This document shows, piece after piece, positions 32,145 to 34,003 of a stretch of 34,003 nt of DNA. Source of the DNA: Nitrospiria bacterium (GTDB taxonomy: Bacteria; Nitrospirota; Nitrospiria; DASWJH01). How positions within the stretch are numbered: the first letter of the stretch is position 1; every line of letters starts with the position of its first letter. A program made the position numbers and the translations under genes. The stretch lies in contig DASWJH010000062.1 in the NCBI GenBank assembly GCA_036397255.1, forward strand, positions 1 to 34,003, read 5' to 3'. Below the pieces are notes generated by a model. That model saw only the letters and a list, made by a program, of their open reading frames with translations, was not told the DNA's origin and did not search any database.

Positions 32145-32183
32145 GTCCCCGTCGCTCAGTGGGATAGACCATCGGTTTCCTGA
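32145..32183 (+). pseudogene. 5' half of a tRNA-Arg(CCT), truncated at the anticodon loop
   Basis: GTCCCCG (32145-32151) is a 5' acceptor strand, TC are positions 8-9, GCTC (32154-32157) and GACC (32167-32170) are a D-stem with one mismatch, the D-loop AGTGGGATA has the conserved A14, GG and A21, TCGGT (32172-32176) is the 5' anticodon stem, and TTCCTGA (32177-32183) is a complete anticodon loop with anticodon CCT. The 3' anticodon strand ACCGA, the T-arm and the acceptor 3' side are missing: CTCA and the livH ATG follow at once. A non-functional tRNA gene fragment. Confidence 0.7.
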
Positions 32184-32187
32184 CTCA

Positions 32188-33090
32188 ATGTTCATTCAGC
32201 AGTTGGTCAACGGACTTGCTTTGGGTGCTGTGTATGCCTTGCTTGCATTGGGCTACACCATGGTCTATGGGATCCTCCAGCTGATCAATTTCGCCCATGG
32301 CGAAATCTATATGATCGGGGCCTATATGGGGATCCTATCTCTTGCTTTTTTGACTGCCATCGGTTTAACCGAAGATCATTTTTTTTTATCCCTTCTTCTG
32401 GTCTTTGTCATTTCCGCCATTTTCTGTGCGGCCTATGGACTAACTCTTGAGCGGGTGGCTTATCGTCCGCTCCGTCATGCCCATCGGCTTTCCCCCCTCA
32501 TTTCCGCCATCGGAATGTCCATCTTTCTTCAAAACTATGTGATGCTCTCACAAGGTTCTACGGATAAAGTTTTTCCCCATAACATCCCGAATGTTTCTAT
32601 GGTGTTTATGGGGATTCAATTCAGTGTTCTTCAGGTTTTTATTATTGGAACATCAATTGTTTTAATGATCTGCCTCACATTATTTATTCAAAAAACACGG
32701 TTAGGAAAAGCCATGCGGGCCACTTCACAGGACCGGGAGATGGCGGGTTTAGTTGGCATCGATGTGAATAAAGTGATCGCCATTACCTTTGTCATTGGTT
32801 CAATTCTGGCTTCTGCCGGGGGGGTCATGGTGGGAATGTACTATGGGCTGATCAATTTCTCGATGGGGTATGTGGCGGGAATTAAGGCCTTCACCGCTGC
32901 GGTCTTAGGGGGAATCGGGAACATTCCCGGGGCCATGCTGGGTGGTTTTATTTTGGGATTGGTCGAAAGTTTGGGAGCATCCTACATCTCCAGTGAGTAT
33001 AAAGACGGTTTTGCTTTTATCATTTTAATTTTGGTACTGGTTTTTCGTCCCAGGGGACTTTTGGGAGAGAAAATTTCCGAGAAGGTTTGA
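32188..33090 (+). CDS. livH: LivH-type branched-chain amino acid ABC permease
   Basis: A 300-residue membrane permease with about eight helices. NGLALGAVYALLALGYTMVYGILQLINFAHGEIYMIGAY at the N-terminus and TRLGKAMRATSQDREMAGLVGIDVNKVIAITFVIGS with the EAA-like coupling loop are hallmarks of LivH. The C-terminal FRPRGLLGEK is also typical. The gene appears intact. There is no ribosome site: the sequence before the ATG is a tRNA-Arg fragment. It should pair with LivM, LivG and LivF, but livM is broken 14 codons into the next gene. Confidence 0.94.
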   Translation: MFIQQLVNGLALGAVYALLALGYTMVYGILQLINFAHGEIYMIGAYMGILSLAFLTAIGLTEDHFFLSLLLVFVISAIFCAAYGLTLERVAYRPLRHAHRLSPLISAIGMSIFLQNYVMLSQGSTDKVFPHNIPNVSMVFMGIQFSVLQVFIIGTSIVLMICLTLFIQKTRLGKAMRATSQDREMAGLVGIDVNKVIAITFVIGSILASAGGVMVGMYYGLINFSMGYVAGIKAFTAAVLGGIGNIPGAMLGGFILGLVESLGASYISSEYKDGFAFIILILVLVFRPRGLLGEKISEKV

Positions 33091-33093
33091 AGG

Positions 33094-33195
33094 ATGATTT
33101 TCAAAAATAGCATTTGGGTGAAATACGCGATACCCGTCATTCCCGAATGTTTAATCGGGCCCGCCTGCCGGCAGGCAGGAATCCAGGCTCTTTAA
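33094..33195 (+). pseudogene. livM: livM 5' remnant interrupted by a REP cluster
   Basis: An ATG three bases after the livH stop, with GAGAAGG upstream, begins MIFKNSIWVKYAIP, which looks like the N-terminus of a LivM permease (charged start, then the first helix). At 33133-33136 the sequence passes into the repeat CCCGTCATTCCCG, and the frame ends at TAA 33193-33195 after 33 residues of which only about 13-14 are native. No further LivM sequence follows. Confidence 0.65.
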
Positions 33196-33325
33196 AATCA
33201 ACATCTTCTGGATTCCCGCTCCCCGATAGAGGCATTCGAGGACAGGTTTCGCGGGAATGACGGGAAGAGCCTGGATTTCCGCTTTCCCCTGCCTGCAAGT
33301 GCCTGCCGGACAGGCGGGTAATGAC
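33133..33325. repeat. Cluster of three REP-like units in alternating orientation
   Basis: Unit 1 (33133-33187) runs from CCCGTCATTCCCG to GGAATCCAGG; unit 2 (33208-33264) from CTGGATTCCCG to CGGGAATGACGGG; unit 3 (33270-33325) from CCTGGATTTCCG to GGTAATGAC. A perfect 14-bp palindrome, GCCTGCCGGCAGGC, is at 33163-33176, and related GCCTGC/GCAGGC-type arms recur in unit 3. Alternating units of this kind are BIME-like. They sit between the broken livM and a broken kinase. Confidence 0.85.
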
Positions 33326-34003
33326 AAAATTTACCCACTCACTTCCACGATGAGCCAATTTTAATTTGAGGCAGATTTGATTGTCCGCTATATTTTATGG
33401 CATTTCCAATGAGGTTTGTAAACACCTGTTTCATCCCCAGCTCCCAACATCGGAGGGTAAAAAAAGGGATTTCTAATGAAAACTCGGTGTCCTTATTTAA
33501 CAGAGATTTTTCCTGATCTGCTATGAGGCTTTCAATTAATTTCTGGATAGGGGTCAGTTTAAGATCCATCCGCACTGTTTCTAATTTTGAATAATGAAGT
33601 AGATCCTCAATCAGGGCATTTAACTTTTTCGTGGCCAAATGAATTTTTTCTAAACAAAAAATGGATCGCTCCTTTAAACCACTCCGATGGCTCTCTAAAA
33701 GCTCTTCGGTATAACCAGAAATGCCACGCAGGGGAGCTTTTAAATCATGAGAAACGGTATAGACAAAAGAGCTTAATTGTTCGTTCTTCATCTGAAGGGC
33801 TGCATGGGTTCGTTTCAATTCCGTCATATCTCTTCCCACCGCATAGATTTTTTGGTACTGCTAAGTATTTTGTGTGAATTTAGTGAACCAGTGTAATCTA
33901 TGATTCACCCTGCCCACCGGCGTTTTCCTCCAAGCCAGCTCCATCTTTAATGCAATAAAAGCCAGAAGTCTGTAACAAGAACTTTCTCCTGCCACAATCT
34001 CCA
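33318..34003 (-). pseudogene. PAS-histidine kinase, broken and partial
   Basis: Runs off the window edge. From the edge the frame reads a PAS/PAC-like tail (VNHRLHWFTKFTQNT), then an in-frame TAG at 33861-33863, then QYQKIYAVGRDMTELKR in the same frame. The HisKA domain follows with the phospho-acceptor His in VSHDLKAPLRGISGY, then a linker and the N-box (TNLIGNAIKYSG). After QIKIG the frame shifts: the open frame stops at 33339, whereas another frame continues as AHRGSEWVNFVIT. Immediately afterwards the repeat cluster replaces the D-box and G-box. So it has a nonsense codon, an indel and loss of the ATP-binding core. The 166-residue open frame from GTG 33839 is probably not a functional protein. 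Confidence 0.75.

Noticed and set aside
32145-32230. Complete tRNA gene
   Set aside because: Only the 5' half matches. After the anticodon loop the sequence is the livH start, and no T-arm or 3' acceptor is present.
29874-33325. CRISPR array
   Set aside because: The repeats are palindromic, of unequal spacing and in alternating orientation, with no regular spacers and no cas genes.
29874-33356. Classical insertion sequence
   Set aside because: There is no transposase frame within or next to the repeats, and the units are only 55-128 bp, so they are at most non-autonomous.
33137-33358. Minus-strand frame of 73 residues
   Set aside because: It is made of the REP cluster joined to the kinase fragment in a shifted frame; its start (AHRGSEWVNFVIT) is kinase sequence, not a new gene.

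Overview
The window looks like chromosomal sequence from a Gram-negative bacterium. It has a TolC-type outer-membrane factor, several lipobox proteins, an AttEFGH/LolCDE-like export system, F-type ATP synthase genes, and tandem M16 peptidases. The gene mix (fadE, larE, a SagB-like oxidoreductase, PilZ proteins, DUF4382/DUF5666 and Thr-rich lipoproteins, a urate-oxidase-N-like membrane protein) and the moderate GC content would suit a Nitrospirota-like or related environmental lineage. That assignment is an inference, because no marker gene here fixes the taxonomy.

Layout. 1-860: a minus-strand pair made of a four-helix membrane protein and an unlisted 29-residue membrane peptide, behind a good sigma70-type promoter. 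857-3996: an RlmI-like rRNA methyltransferase, then atpZ-atpB-atpE-atpF, an F0-only ATP synthase cluster with no F1 genes behind it. 4054-10183 (minus strand): a DksA/TraR zinc-finger protein, a secreted DUF4412-like protein overlapping larE, an inactive/active M16 peptidase pair, and rlmN. 10616-11941: a lipoprotein ending in an 80-codon, almost pure threonine tract. 12240-16954: fadE, a tandem-domain SagB-type oxidoreductase, pyrE. 17100-21977 (plus strand): two PilZ proteins, a DUF4382/DUF5666 lipoprotein, and a tightly coupled set of ECF sigma factor, zinc anti-sigma factor, small exported protein and an 18-residue-repeat DUF3106 protein. 22006-28321 (minus strand): an AttH-like lipocalin, a large FtsX/MacB permease and its ATPase, overlapping hemW, then a TIGR04282/DUF2064 sugar/nucleotidyl transferase. 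28499-31774: tolC-family gene, DUF1499 gene, livK.

The last 4 kb is the unusual part. It is filled with REP/BIME-like palindromic repeats whose units run from CTGGATTCCCG to CGGGAATGAC or the reverse, and with broken genes. Two ~127-bp copies flank the DUF1499 gene. A 5' half of a tRNA-Arg(CCT), cut at its anticodon loop, lies four bases before livH. The following livM stops after about 13-14 native codons where a repeat cluster begins. A PAS-histidine kinase on the opposite strand carries an in-frame stop and an apparent frameshift, and is cut at its D-box where the same repeat cluster begins. A 39-bp piece of a similar kinase is also fused to a repeat on the other side of livH, in inverted orientation. 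This is either a recombination and decay hotspot or an assembly chimera at repeats. Either way it is the first place to look again.

I found no CRISPR array, complete tRNA, rRNA, integrase or transposase gene in the window.
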